The notes: generated by a model from the sequence alone, not told the origin. A stretch of 64,000 nt of DNA from Fontibacillus puldeungensis (GCF_042678945.1 NZ_JBHTLM010000023.1:1-64000); one strand, 5' to 3'; shown: positions 43,901 to 53,249, counted from the stretch's first letter. Made by a program: numbers and translations.

Positions 43901-43972
43901 GGCCCTATCCCCCCTGATTTAAAGAAAAGTGGAGTGAATATGTAAAGAAAGCCAAAAAAAAGTACTTCTTTG

Positions 43973-44002
43973 TTGTTTTCAACGGGGATTTTTTCCTATA
44001 GA
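43973..44002 (+). promoter_or_regulatory. Candidate promoter of the chemoreceptor gene
   Basis: TTGTTT (43973-43978), an 18-bp spacer and TATAGA (43997-44002) form a modest sigma-A promoter. No sigma-D (TAAA / GCCGATAT) element is seen, unusual for a chemotaxis gene. The leader of about 90 nt contains AACCATTGGTT and a later AACCATGG-like piece in inverted order. Confidence 0.4.
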
Positions 44003-44104
44003 ATGTTACTTATGAACCATTGGTTAAAAAACAGAATCCATGGTTTTCATATGAAGTAATAGACATAAATCACTATTCTAAAGGGAGATTGGGGGAGGAT
44101 TTCC

Positions 44105-45793
44105 ATGTTCAAAATCAGTCGCTCCATCAGCCGCAAATTTATGGCAACCTATGCGGCGGTCATCGTGGTATCATCTTTATTATTCAGTGTAAGCTTTAAT
44201 TACATCGCCATGGGAATCATCAATCAAAATGTGCTTCCGCAGTTTGATAAGGTCCTGTTGACCAGTACTCAGGACATATACAAACAGCTGGACACCACCC
44301 AATCCCTACAGCTTTTGAAGGGACAGGAAAATTCACGTTTTACCGTAGAGACCTATTTAACGAAGAGCACCAAAGACTTTAAATTAAACACCGCCTACCT
44401 GCTTCATTTACAGGCAGATTCCGCTACTGTCCTAGCAACAAATGAGAATTCTGGTATGAAGGCGGGGGACAAGCTCCAGACTATCGAGGCGATGAAGAAC
44501 ACTTCCAAAGGCGGAGTGCAAATCAGTGATCTTTATTCTGACAAGTATGGGTCACATAAAACGGCTTATATCGCAATCCCCGGCAGTGAATTGCTGCTGG
44601 CTGTAGGTCTTGATGCTACTTTTATTGAAGAGAAGCGGAGCGAAATCTTTTGGATTTGTAGCGCAATTACGGTATTTGTCATTGTCGTCGGTCTTATCGT
44701 CGCATACATAAACAGCAGCCGCGTCACCAAGTCAATCAAGAAGCTGGTAGCAGTTACCGAAAAAATGGCTAGTGGCGATTTTCGCCAAAACATTGAGGTT
44801 GTCGGTCATGATGAAGTCGCACAATTAGCCAGTGGCTTCCGTACGATGTCGAATCAGCTTAAAGAGATGTTCTCTAAAGTCATGGAAACATCTCAAACCG
44901 TTGTGAGCGGCTCGGATCACCTGGCGAAATCAGTTACTACCTTCGAGGACTTGATCACCCGCTCTAATGCAGCCACGCGTGAAATTGAATCAGGGAGCAT
45001 AATGATTGCCTCGGCTGCGGCGGAGAATGCACGAGCCATGGAGGAAATTTCTGAAGGAGTTCAGCACATTGCAACCTCTTCTGCAGAGGTTACCGAACGG
45101 ATCGGTCAAGCCGCCAAGGAAGCTGGAGATGGCAATGACCTTGCACAAACCGCAGTGCTGCAAATGCAGCAGGTTGAAGATGCTGCAGATCAAACCCTGA
45201 CGCACATCCGTGTTTTGAACGAACGCTCTGAATCCATTGCGAGTGTGGTCGGAACGATTACTGAAATCACGAAGCAGATTAATATTCTTGCCTTAAACGC
45301 TGCGATCGAAGCGGCTCGAGCCGGTGAAAACGGCAAGGGATTTGCCGTCGTGGCCGAGGAAGTGCGGAAGCTGGCTGAGCAATCGCGCCTCGCCATGGAA
45401 GAAATCGGGGAATATTTGCTGAGCATTCGCGAGGAATCGGAAAACTCTGTCAACGCTATGCACCGCGCCAGTCAAGAAATTGTGTCCGGTACCGACCGGG
45501 TAAAGAAAGCTGGGCTTGCCTTCGAACAATTAACCCGGCTCATTGACAATATCAATTTGACGATCCAATCTGTATCCGCCTCTACGCAAGAGGTGTCCGC
45601 CGGTACGGAGGAAGTCACCGCCTCTGTAGAGGAATCGGCAAACATTACAGCCAAATCGCTTGAGAACATGGAACAAATTTCGAAATATTCCGAGCAACAG
45701 CTCAGCGAAATGGAATCACACGCCAAAACAGTTCGCTCGCTGCATGAGCAAGCTTTGTCCCTAAGAGAGTCCATTGGGAAGTTTCAAGTGTAG
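44105..45793 (+). CDS. Methyl-accepting chemotaxis protein
   Basis: This 562-residue transmembrane receptor has TM1 at about 14-36, an extracellular sensor of about 140 residues (a single small Cache-like fold is likely), TM2 at about 181-202, a HAMP domain starting RVTKSIKKLVAVTEKMASGD, and a long coiled-coil signalling domain. The hairpin tip reads ITKQINILALNAAIEAARAG and GKGFAVVAEEVRKLAEQS, the invariant CheA/CheW contact. The ligand is unknown. GGGGGAGG precedes the ATG. Monocistronic, ending in a terminator shared with the convergent kamA-like gene. Confidence 0.93.
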   Translation: MFKISRSISRKFMATYAAVIVVSSLLFSVSFNYIAMGIINQNVLPQFDKVLLTSTQDIYKQLDTTQSLQLLKGQENSRFTVETYLTKSTKDFKLNTAYLLHLQADSATVLATNENSGMKAGDKLQTIEAMKNTSKGGVQISDLYSDKYGSHKTAYIAIPGSELLLAVGLDATFIEEKRSEIFWICSAITVFVIVVGLIVAYINSSRVTKSIKKLVAVTEKMASGDFRQNIEVVGHDEVAQLASGFRTMSNQLKEMFSKVMETSQTVVSGSDHLAKSVTTFEDLITRSNAATREIESGSIMIASAAAENARAMEEISEGVQHIATSSAEVTERIGQAAKEAGDGNDLAQTAVLQMQQVEDAADQTLTHIRVLNERSESIASVVGTITEITKQINILALNAAIEAARAGENGKGFAVVAEEVRKLAEQSRLAMEEIGEYLLSIREESENSVNAMHRASQEIVSGTDRVKKAGLAFEQLTRLIDNINLTIQSVSASTQEVSAGTEEVTASVEESANITAKSLENMEQISKYSEQQLSEMESHAKTVRSLHEQALSLRESIGKFQV

Positions 45794-45819
45794 CTGGCAC
45801 AATTGCTGATTACCAGTAG

Positions 45820-45866
45820 AAGACGTACTCCATGCACCGAAGCCGGTCAAGGGAGTACGTCTTTTT
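45820..45866. terminator. Bidirectional terminator hairpin
   Basis: The perfect 12-bp arms AAGACGTACTCC (45820-45831) and GGAGTACGTCTT (45852-45863) are followed by T residues. It lies between the convergent chemoreceptor and KamA-family gene. Confidence 0.88.
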
Positions 45867-45894
45867 TGATACATTATATATTTGCGTTTGAGCC

Positions 45895-47049
45895 CTACAC
45901 GCCAATATCTGATAGTTCAAGCGCAGTCTGGCAGCTATCCTTCTTACTCTCCGGTTTCCTCCAGTACGCCCCGCTCCCCGGCAGATCATCAAACCATGCG
46001 GCATCGTCCGGGCATTCTAGCACCATAAACTTGCCGTATTCGTTATCGCGGGATTGGTGATACTTCAAATAGGCTTGACCGTTTTCAATCGCCAATATCT
46101 CTATTTTGCCCGAGGCATGACTCATGGATAGACGAACGCGTTTCCCAAGCCCTGAAGTTCGTGCTTTGGCTTCCTCCACAAGGCTGTATGCCCGTTTAAG
46201 CGGGATAACAAAATCAGAGTTTCCGGCCACTGGGCGGTTGATGAAAAAATAATACGGTGTCACGCCTGCCCAAGATAAGCGGTCTAGCAGATCTCCTAGA
46301 ACGGCAGAATCATCGTTAATGCCTTTAAGAATTGGTGTTTGATTAACGACGATCGCTCCGGCATCATGCAGCGCTTGAAAACCACGTACGGCCTCCGGCG
46401 TAATTTCGCGGGGATGGTTAATATGAGCCATGACATAAATCCGCTTCTCCACGCTCGAGAATTCCTTGATTAGCTCGAGCAGCTCGGGATCTTCGTAAAT
46501 GCGCATTGGATTGAACACCGGAATTTTGGAGCCGAGGCGTATGATTTTAACATGCTCGATGGACCGTAGTTTCTCCAGTATGGTACGAAGCTTCTTTGTG
46601 GCAAGAATGAGACTGTCGCCGCCAGTCAGAAGTACATTGTTAATTTCGGGGTGGTTAGCAATATACTCAATGCCTGGAGTCACGTCGGACATCGCTTCCT
46701 TCACATCATTGCGGAACAGCCGTTTTCGGAAACAGTATCGACAGTATGAACCACATACCTCGGACACGATTAACAAAGCAGTTGTCCGATATTTGTGCTG
46801 GCAGCCAGGAACAACATAATTGGCGGCTTCGTCGGAGGCATCCCAGCGCCCATACTCCTTGAGTTCTCCCGTGTTTGGGATAACCAGCTTGCGGATCGGA
46901 TCCTCAGGATCATTCCAGTCAATGAGTTTCAGATAATAGTCGTTTGCTCGAAATACGAATTTGTCGGTGATGGGACGTAGTTCTTCACGCTCATGTTCGA
47001 ATAACTGTTTCACCTTTTCAATGTCGGTAATAAACTTGGGCTGTGCCAT
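45895..47049 (-). CDS. KamA-family radical SAM aminomutase (lysine 2,3-aminomutase-like)
   Basis: This 384-residue protein has the radical SAM cluster CGSYCRYCFRKR, VLLTGGDSLI, a PTP-like segment (VVNQTPILKGIND) and the PLP-lysine candidate in SHASGKIEI, all in KamA order. Lysine 2,3-aminomutase makes beta-lysine, which some microbes acetylate to an osmolyte. The typical enzyme is about 415-470 residues; this shorter form lacks part of the C-terminus, so the substrate is uncertain. The ATG at 47049 has AAAGGAGGAG upstream; longer frames run into the leader. Its leader is a c-di-AMP riboswitch, which fits an osmotic role. No acetyltransferase (ablB) is adjacent. Confidence 0.82.
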   Translation of the reverse strand: MAQPKFITDIEKVKQLFEHEREELRPITDKFVFRANDYYLKLIDWNDPEDPIRKLVIPNTGELKEYGRWDASDEAANYVVPGCQHKYRTTALLIVSEVCGSYCRYCFRKRLFRNDVKEAMSDVTPGIEYIANHPEINNVLLTGGDSLILATKKLRTILEKLRSIEHVKIIRLGSKIPVFNPMRIYEDPELLELIKEFSSVEKRIYVMAHINHPREITPEAVRGFQALHDAGAIVVNQTPILKGINDDSAVLGDLLDRLSWAGVTPYYFFINRPVAGNSDFVIPLKRAYSLVEEAKARTSGLGKRVRLSMSHASGKIEILAIENGQAYLKYHQSRDNEYGKFMVLECPDDAAWFDDLPGSGAYWRKPESKKDSCQTALELSDIGV

Positions 47050-47157
47050 GCTCGATCTCCTCCTTTGAATGTGACGATTCGTAATGAAGAGAAGCGAGAA
47101 ACCAATCGCAGTGAATGATATAGCACTCCGCCTTAATTTCGCGGTGAGAGGTCTTAT

Positions 47158-47361
47158 AAAAAAACAAAAAGACCCTATAAAAAGGGTCAATGATGGATGA
47201 CTGAAAATATGAGGAATTATGACCCATCCACTGCAAACGAGGTTAGCTGACGGGCTCGGGAAAGATGGATCCCTACGTTCTGATGTAAACGATTCGCCCC
47301 AATGATTGGTTCCCCCGCTTTTCGACTTTACTCATCGAAAACTAAGCGTATTATTATGTTA
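47158..47361 (-). ncRNA. Cyclic di-AMP (ydaO/yuaA) riboswitch with terminator
   Basis: On the minus strand, downstream of a TTGACA / TAACAT promoter (47385-47380, 47361-47356, 18-bp spacer), the RNA contains the ydaO core in order: GCGGGGGAACC (about 47318-47308), TTGGGGCGAATC (about 47304-47293), GTAGGGATCC, TTTCCCGAGCCCG and TCAGCTAACCTCG (about 47250-47238). The outer P1 stem is weak by eye. A terminator with arms GACCC and GGGTC (47188-47171) and a long T tract follows. The segment ATGGGTCA just after the aptamer can pair with the terminator arm, giving an alternative fold. High c-di-AMP should turn the KamA-family gene off. Confidence 0.85.
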
Positions 47362-47407
47362 ACTCAAATTTGGAGGCGTTGTCAAAGTTTGTTGTTAAGG
47401 TCGCGTA

Positions 47408-48223
47408 TCACCGAAACAAAATCACTGCGAAAAGGAGCAATAAGACCTCCAGTCCTTCGTTCAATGCCCCATAGGTATCGCCGGTTAATCCGCCAAGTTT
47501 TGCGTTTATGCGGCGGGCTGCCCAGGTCCCCATCCCCCAAGCAAGTATAGGGTGGAGCAAAAAATAGAAGAGCAGCTGCAGCCAGGGTAGCTCAGTCCCT
47601 CTCCCCACCAAAGAGATTTCTGCCAGCAGCATACCTGATGCCGATAGCAGGAATGCGAGCACGCCAGAATGGACAGCAGCACGGGTTTCAAAACCCTGAA
47701 AATGACTAGCTAGGCCTTCACCCTGCCGGGCCTTAGGCCATGTCCGCATCGCCCAAGTCATGAACCATCGGCTCCATACTGGTGCCGTCATGAAGGCCAG
47801 CCCGGTGTAAAAGGGGCCTTTTTCCAGCAAGGAGACAATAAGCGACATTTTGAGAAGTAGCAGCAATACGCAAGCCATTACTCCCATCGCACCGACTCGG
47901 CTATCCTTCATAATTTCCAGCATTTTATCCCGGGATCTATAGCTGAGCAATCCGTCGGCGGTGTCCATCCAGCCGTCCAAATGAAGCCCGCCGGTAATCC
48001 ATACCCAAACTACGAGTGTCAGGACCGCAGCAGGGAGCGCAGGGAGCGCCAAAGAGAATATAGCGGCTGCAGCCCAGATCAGTAATCCGATCACCGCTCC
48101 CACAAGCGGATAGTACTTTGCGCTTCTGCGCAGCAGATCGGGCGTAAAATCGAGCTCCACACGGATCGGAAACCTGGACAAAAATTGAAAGGCAGCTAAT
48201 ATCGGACGATCCTTCCGGCTCAT
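47408..48223 (-). CDS. cobS: Adenosylcobinamide-GDP ribazoletransferase (cobalamin synthase)
   Basis: This 271-residue membrane enzyme joins adenosylcobinamide-GDP with alpha-ribazole phosphate. AFQFLSRFPIRVEL at the N-terminus and GGLHLDGWMDTADGLLSYRSRDKMLEIMKDSRVG (key motifs DGWMDTADG and KDSRVG) bind the metal-phosphate. Six or so hydrophobic segments follow. Its start overlaps the cobU stop (ATGA). It is the last gene of the btuFCD-cobTUS unit; the promoter for the kamA leader lies at its end. Confidence 0.95.
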   Translation of the reverse strand: MSRKDRPILAAFQFLSRFPIRVELDFTPDLLRRSAKYYPLVGAVIGLLIWAAAAIFSLALPALPAAVLTLVVWVWITGGLHLDGWMDTADGLLSYRSRDKMLEIMKDSRVGAMGVMACVLLLLLKMSLIVSLLEKGPFYTGLAFMTAPVWSRWFMTWAMRTWPKARQGEGLASHFQGFETRAAVHSGVLAFLLSASGMLLAEISLVGRGTELPWLQLLFYFLLHPILAWGMGTWAARRINAKLGGLTGDTYGALNEGLEVLLLLFAVILFR

Positions 48224-48813
48224 AATCGATACTCCCTGCTTTTTAATTCAATGGGAATTCCGGCAGTAACGAGAAAAAACTGATCCGAAATGTCGGCGAT
48301 TGTCTGGTTCAGCATTCCTGCTAAATCACGGTACAGCCTTCCTAACGGATATTCCGGGACGATCCCGCTTCCTACCTCATTGGTTACCAGAACAATGGTA
48401 CCTGGAAAAGCAGCGACAGCAGAGGCAAGACGGTCGATCTCCTGTTTAACGACTTCGGTAGAGGAAGAAAACTCCTCGGACTCGGCACTAAGCAACACGT
48501 TCGATAACCAGAGGGTCAGACAGTCTACAAGTACATAGGGATGGAGATGGGGATGGCCATCCGGTAATGCCGAAGCTTGATCCTTTCCCAGTTTGGATAC
48601 CAGATCCGGTAAATGCAAAGGCTCCTCGACCGTTGTCCACGGATAGCCGCTGCTCTCCCTCTGCTGCCGATGCAAAGATATGCGGTTTTCCATCTCCTCA
48701 TCGAAAGCTTGTCCGGTAGCCACATATACCGCGGCCGGAGCATGCTTCATGCACCAGCGTTCAGCAAACGTACTTTTTCCGCTTCGGGCACCACCGGTCA
48801 CCGTAATGATCAT
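48220..48813 (-). CDS. cobU: Adenosylcobinamide kinase / guanylyltransferase
   Basis: This 197-residue bifunctional enzyme phosphorylates adenosylcobinamide and transfers GMP to it. The P-loop TGGARSGKSTFAE is at the N-terminus, LVDCLTLWLSN is the Walker B region, and VTNEVGSGIVPEYPLGRLYRDLAG is the signature (key part NEVGSGIVPEYPLGR). It overlaps both cobT and cobS by 4 bp. Confidence 0.95.
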   Translation of the reverse strand: MIITVTGGARSGKSTFAERWCMKHAPAAVYVATGQAFDEEMENRISLHRQQRESSGYPWTTVEEPLHLPDLVSKLGKDQASALPDGHPHLHPYVLVDCLTLWLSNVLLSAESEEFSSSTEVVKQEIDRLASAVAAFPGTIVLVTNEVGSGIVPEYPLGRLYRDLAGMLNQTIADISDQFFLVTAGIPIELKSREYRL

Positions 48814-49886
48814 CGGTTCTCCTCTTTGGGCTCGCTTGCTGAAGAAACTCCGGCACTTTCAAAGGTGGCCATCTCCGCCATAATCCGGCAAGCCGCATCA
48901 ACGAGATGAAGAGCCAGTACCCCGCCTGTACCTTCACCTAGCCGCATATCTAAATGCAGCATCGGCGCAAGTCCCAGCTCCTGCAGCAGCGAACGGTGCC
49001 CCTGCTCATGGGATAAATGCGAGGCGATCATGTAACCCGCTGCTTCAGGTGCAAGATTCCGGGCCACAAGCGCAGCTACTGTGGATATAAATCCATCGAT
49101 AACGACTGGGCAACGATTGGCCGCGGCCCCTAAAATAATTCCGGTTAGACCGGCGATTTCCAGCCCCCCCACCTTGGCGAGAACATCCAGCGGATCAGCC
49201 GTATTTGGCCGGTTTTTCTCCAGAGCCCGCTTAACAACATCCACCTTATGGCGCAGCCGCTCATCGTTCAGTCCTGTACCTCGTCCTACGCTCTCCTGAG
49301 GAGAAATACCGGTAAAAGCGCTCATTAAAGCTGCGCTCGCTGTCGTATTCCCGATTCCCATTTCACCGGTTACAAAGAGGTTAACTCCCCGTGATACTGC
49401 CTCTTCGACAAGGCTCACTCCGGTCAAGATGGCTTCCTCCGCTTCCTCGCGGCTCATTGCAGCTCCTTTGGCCATATTGGCCGTTCCATACCGAACTTTG
49501 CGCTGAATCAGTGCCGGATGTGTCATTTCTGCATTTACTCCAATATCGATACAGAGGACTTCCGCACCGGCTTGACGTGCCAGAACGTTCACCGCCGCAC
49601 CGCCTGCTAAAAAATTATGTACCATTTGCGGGGTAACCTCCGCTGGAAAAGCGCTGACTCCTTCCTCACAAACCCCGTGATCGGCCGCCATCACCATAAC
49701 TGTTCGCTGCGGGAATGCATTTGCCACTTTTCCCGTGATGCCCGCAAGTTTGACGGCAAGGGCTTCTAGCTTACCTAGGCTTCCTGGTGGTTTGGTTAAC
49801 CGATTCAAATGTTCTTCTGCGGCAGCCATCGCCACCTTATCCAGCGGTTTAATACTGCTGACCAATTCTACAATAGATTGTTCCAT
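48810..49886 (-). CDS. cobT: Nicotinate-nucleotide-dimethylbenzimidazole phosphoribosyltransferase
   Basis: This 358-residue enzyme activates the lower-ligand base by making alpha-ribazole 5'-phosphate. LTKPPGSLGKLE binds substrate, VMVMAADHGV and GEMGIGNTTASAAL are conserved, and the catalytic Glu lies in DMRLGEGTGGVLAL. AAAAGGAGC precedes the ATG. It is the first of the three cob genes, after btuD. Confidence 0.96.
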   Translation of the reverse strand: MEQSIVELVSSIKPLDKVAMAAAEEHLNRLTKPPGSLGKLEALAVKLAGITGKVANAFPQRTVMVMAADHGVCEEGVSAFPAEVTPQMVHNFLAGGAAVNVLARQAGAEVLCIDIGVNAEMTHPALIQRKVRYGTANMAKGAAMSREEAEEAILTGVSLVEEAVSRGVNLFVTGEMGIGNTTASAALMSAFTGISPQESVGRGTGLNDERLRHKVDVVKRALEKNRPNTADPLDVLAKVGGLEIAGLTGIILGAAANRCPVVIDGFISTVAALVARNLAPEAAGYMIASHLSHEQGHRSLLQELGLAPMLHLDMRLGEGTGGVLALHLVDAACRIMAEMATFESAGVSSASEPKEENR

Positions 49887-49924
49887 TTATGATTGCTCCT
49901 TTTATATGGATTTTACTTCAACTT

Positions 49925-50710
49925 CTATTTCTCTATCGCCCGTTGTAGCAGCAGCTGCGGGGTTTTCGTATCCGGGTGGACGACCAAATGCGATTTCACC
50001 CCGAATACTTCCTCAATCATCTTCTCGGTAAGAATCTCATCCGGTGGACCCTGCGCCACAATTCCCCCCTCGCTGATCACCAGCAGTCGGTCACAAAACA
50101 AAGCTGCGAGATTTAAGTCATGTAAAACCGACACAACGGTAAGTCCATCCTGCTTCTGCCAATCCGCAATTAGCTCCATAAATTGAATTTGATAACGAAG
50201 ATCCAGATAGGTTGTCGGTTCGTCGAGCAGCACAAGCTCGGGCTGTTGGGCCATCACTTTACCAAGTGCGGCTCGCTGCCGCTGTCCTCCGCTTAGCACG
50301 CTTAGCGGTCGATCCGCCAGCTCCGTTAGCTCCAGCTTTTCCATAATCCCCTCAACCAGGCGGACATTATCTTCGTGCTTCTCGCGTCCCCGCCAGTCTT
50401 GATAAGGAAAACGCCCCATCTCCACGACTTCACGAACCGGGTAAGCAACCCGAGGCAGCCCATCCTGCTGCAGAACGGCCATTTTCCTTGATAACGATTT
50501 TCTTGTGTAGGAGGAGAGGGGAGCACCCTGCAGCATAATCGATCCAGCATCGGGCTGCTCAACGCCGGAAATGAGGTTAAGCAGCGTCGTTTTGCCACTG
50601 CCGTTTGGGCCGATCAATCCCCAAAACTCCCCTGCCTGTACACGCCAATAAACATCCTTAAGAACATGTTGGCGGCCGTAAGCTTTTGACACTCCAGTAA
50701 TTTCGATCAA
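49925..50710 (-). CDS. btuD: Cobalamin/corrinoid ABC transporter ATP-binding protein
   Basis: This 261-residue ATPase of the FecE/BtuD group has Walker A GPNGSGKTT, signature LSGGQRQR, Walker B LVLLDEPTTYLD and the H-loop VLHDLNLA. The start is a TTG overlapping the btuC stop. Assignment to corrinoids rests on the operon: btuF-btuC upstream, cobTUS downstream and a cobalamin riboswitch at the 5' end. Confidence 0.9.
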   Translation of the reverse strand: MIEITGVSKAYGRQHVLKDVYWRVQAGEFWGLIGPNGSGKTTLLNLISGVEQPDAGSIMLQGAPLSSYTRKSLSRKMAVLQQDGLPRVAYPVREVVEMGRFPYQDWRGREKHEDNVRLVEGIMEKLELTELADRPLSVLSGGQRQRAALGKVMAQQPELVLLDEPTTYLDLRYQIQFMELIADWQKQDGLTVVSVLHDLNLAALFCDRLLVISEGGIVAQGPPDEILTEKMIEEVFGVKSHLVVHPDTKTPQLLLQRAIEK

Positions 50711-51759
50711 CGCAGCAGTTCCTCCTCCCTTTGTTTCTTTTTCCGATACAACAAATAGCCGAAAAATGGCGCTCCAACGAAGGCCGTTACAATACCAAGC
50801 GGAATTTCCGTCGGGGCGAGCAGCGTTCTAGCTGCCAAATCGCTCCACATCATAAAGATTCCTCCACCGAGCGCAGATAGCGGTATGATCAGACGGTAAT
50901 CAGGTCCGGTAATAAGCCGAATCATATGCGGAACAACAAGACCGACAAATCCAATCACCCCGGACACCGATACGGCGGCCGCCGTCATTAGCGTCGCAAC
51001 GATCAGGACACTGAGCTTGGTTCTTTCTACGGCAAGGCCTGTATGGGCTGCTTGTCGTTCACCTAAGGCCAGCAAGTTCAGCGTTCTGGCCCGGCTCCAA
51101 AGAAATACCACTCCGATCAGCAAATACGGCAAAAGGATGGCCGTATACGACCATCCACGCAAACTTAAGCTGCCCATCGTCCAATATAAAATTTCATTCA
51201 CCGTTTTCTTGGACATCGCCGTTAAGAAGGAAACGACCGCGCCAAGAAACGACTGCATAACTACACCTGATAAAATCAAACTTTCAATCGGAATCTTGCC
51301 GTTTTCCCGAGCCAGCCAGATGACGATCCAAAGCGTCGCTGCCCCGGTCACGAAAGCTACAGTCGGAAGGGTAAAGATCCCTAGCCAAGAAAACTGCCAG
51401 CCAAAAAAGATAAGCACCGCCGCACCAATGGCTGAACCGGAGGATACGCCAAGGGTAAACGGATCGGCAAGCGGGTTACGCAGTACTCCCTGAAATCCGG
51501 CTCCGGCAACCGCCAGCGAAGCGCCTACCAAAAGGCCGAGCAACACCCGTGGAAGGCGTACCTGCATGACGATCTGCTCGGAGGATACGCTCCAATCGGC
51601 GTGAATCAAGTGGCTAAGTCCAGGTATACGATGAAGTAAAATGAGAGCGATGTCTTGAGCCGGCAGCGAAACAGAACCAAAGCCAATGCATAGCAGCAGC
51701 GTAACGGCTAGCAAGATGATTCCAATCGCTCCGTACCCGGCAAGCTTACCTCTTATCAT
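50707..51759 (-). CDS. btuC: Cobalamin/corrinoid ABC transporter permease
   Basis: This 350-residue FecCD-family permease has about ten transmembrane helices. VRLPRVLLGLLVGASLAVAG and FQGVLRNPLADPFTLGVSSG are the N-terminal family segments and GFVGLVVPHMIRLITGPDYR is the C-terminal one (GFVGLVVPHMIR). Its start overlaps the btuF stop and it overlaps btuD. Iron-siderophore specificity is excluded only by context. Confidence 0.92.
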   Translation of the reverse strand: MIRGKLAGYGAIGIILLAVTLLLCIGFGSVSLPAQDIALILLHRIPGLSHLIHADWSVSSEQIVMQVRLPRVLLGLLVGASLAVAGAGFQGVLRNPLADPFTLGVSSGSAIGAAVLIFFGWQFSWLGIFTLPTVAFVTGAATLWIVIWLARENGKIPIESLILSGVVMQSFLGAVVSFLTAMSKKTVNEILYWTMGSLSLRGWSYTAILLPYLLIGVVFLWSRARTLNLLALGERQAAHTGLAVERTKLSVLIVATLMTAAAVSVSGVIGFVGLVVPHMIRLITGPDYRLIIPLSALGGGIFMMWSDLAARTLLAPTEIPLGIVTAFVGAPFFGYLLYRKKKQREEELLR

Positions 51760-52775
51760 GGCTTGATCAAGTCCGGGTATATCGCCTTAGCTACTTCGAT
51801 TAACCCCTTCGTTAAGCGAGGTCCTGGTCGGCTAAGCAGGTTATCGTCAAGGGCAATGACTTGATTTTCCTTAATTGCGGTAATTTGATTCCAACCGCTG
51901 CGCCCCTTGATAATATCCGCAAGCGTCTTATTCTTGTCGTCAACAACGCTCTTTGCATATAGAACGACATCCGGGTTCGCTTTAATGATATTCTCCTCAT
52001 TAATTTCGCTCCACCCTTTAACGTCGGAGGCCACATTAACGCCACCCGCAAGGGCAATCAATTCGTCCATAAACTCCCCTTTGCCGACCGTCCAGCCTGG
52101 AGAAAACTCAATGTATACTTTTTTCTTCTGATCCGCGCCAAGCGATTTAACGGCATCCGTCACCTGATTGAGCTCTTGCTCCATCGATTGAACCGTGGCT
52201 TCAGCCTCAGCCTGACGGTTAGTAATCACTCCCATCGTTTTGATGTCCTCCATGACATCCTTCACGGTTTTCGGATGGGATTGGAACACTTTTAGTCCCA
52301 AATCAGTCAAGCTTTTAACGGTAGCTTCATCTATTAGATTGCCCACAACGACGAGATCCGGCTGAGCGGCAACGACCGCTTCAACGTTTACTTTGAAGCC
52401 ACCCATTTTGGGTTTGCTCTTCGCCGCTTCCGGATAGTCATCCACATCGGAAACCCCTACGATTTGCTGGTCGAGTCCAAGCGCGAACAAAGTCTCCGTT
52501 TCAGATGGAGCGAGCGTGACGATTTTTTGAGGCGCGCTCTCGAACGTAAATTCTACCCCGCTGGAATCCTTGAGGGTGAGCGGATATACCGTTTGCTTTC
52601 CTTGCTGATCGTCGTCAGTCTTCGCAGCTCCGCCATTCTGCTCTTGCTGGGTTGATTCCTTAGCCCCATTAACTTCTTGCGCTTTTCCTGCATTATCGGA
52701 TCCACAGCCAGCTACGGTTAAAAGCACCAAAACCAGCAGTCCGATCGCCCATATTTGTTTCCATGTTCTCATCAT
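51756..52775 (-). CDS. btuF: Cobalamin/corrinoid-binding lipoprotein
   Basis: This 339-residue lipoprotein (lipobox TVAGC, Cys24) binds corrinoid outside the membrane. After an acidic/Gln-rich linker of about 45 residues, the cluster A-2 fold appears: KIVTLAPSETETLFALGL, VVGVSDVDDYP, AAQPDLVVVGN and the C-terminal ISRPGPR-like stretch LLSRPGPRLTKGL. GAGGAGAGAGG precedes tandem ATG codons. It is the first gene behind the cobalamin riboswitch. Confidence 0.92.
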   Translation of the reverse strand: MMRTWKQIWAIGLLVLVLLTVAGCGSDNAGKAQEVNGAKESTQQEQNGGAAKTDDDQQGKQTVYPLTLKDSSGVEFTFESAPQKIVTLAPSETETLFALGLDQQIVGVSDVDDYPEAAKSKPKMGGFKVNVEAVVAAQPDLVVVGNLIDEATVKSLTDLGLKVFQSHPKTVKDVMEDIKTMGVITNRQAEAEATVQSMEQELNQVTDAVKSLGADQKKKVYIEFSPGWTVGKGEFMDELIALAGGVNVASDVKGWSEINEENIIKANPDVVLYAKSVVDDKNKTLADIIKGRSGWNQITAIKENQVIALDDNLLSRPGPRLTKGLIEVAKAIYPDLIKP

Positions 52776-52891
52776 CTAAAGCCTCTCTCCTCTGCTATAG
52801 CGGTTTTCTATTTCAAGAACGCCTGAGTCAAAGCGATACTGCGATGCAGCAATCAGTACCTAGCAATCAATCCAAAATAAGAAACAAGAAA

Positions 52892-52917
52892 GCCCCTAAT
52901 CCTTAAGGATTAGGGGC
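52892..52917 (-). terminator. Terminator of the cobalamin riboswitch
   Basis: The perfect 13-bp arms GCCCCTAATCCTT and AAGGATTAGGGGC are followed on the minus strand by TTTCTTGTTTC. It lies between the aptamer and btuF and is the likely expression platform. Confidence 0.88.
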
Positions 52918-53020
52918 ACGTCTACAAAGCCGATAGCGGCACTAGAAAATTCAAATTAAATGTCCAGTTGCGGCTATGGTATCTAAGCAGAGCGTTATCC
53001 TTTCCTCGAAGGACCGTCTT

Positions 53021-53217
53021 GGATTCCCGTGGGCAGGTCTCCTGACTCCAGGTTATTGATGTTCGCTCGCCTTCCCATCCCCGGCATTTGTGGGCAACAG
53101 TGGCATCATGAGCTCATCCCTGGTTACAGTGGCGGGACCGTGCCGGACTTTCACCGGCTTCCCTTTTAACCCAAAGCAGACGACACAGCCGCTGCTTCAG
53201 GACCTACGGGCACTATG
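53021..53217 (-). ncRNA. Adenosylcobalamin riboswitch
   Basis: Reading the minus strand, GGGAAGCCGGTGAAAGTCC, then GGCACGGTCCCGCCACTGTAA (key CCCGCCACTGTAA, the B12 box region) and GAGTCAGGAGACCTGCC with CCCACGGG match the cobalamin riboswitch core and its 3' B12-box. It precedes the btuFCD-cobTUS operon, so import and assembly genes are switched off when coenzyme B12 is sufficient. The rest of the 52776-53349 gap is leader and promoter. Confidence 0.95.
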
Positions 53218-53249
53218 ATTCGCTTGAATATGGCATTACTCTCACTAGG

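Noticed and set aside
47050..47190. N-terminal extension of the KamA-family protein
   Set aside because: It would translate the riboswitch terminator region. The ATG at 47049 has a strong AAAGGAGGAG site.
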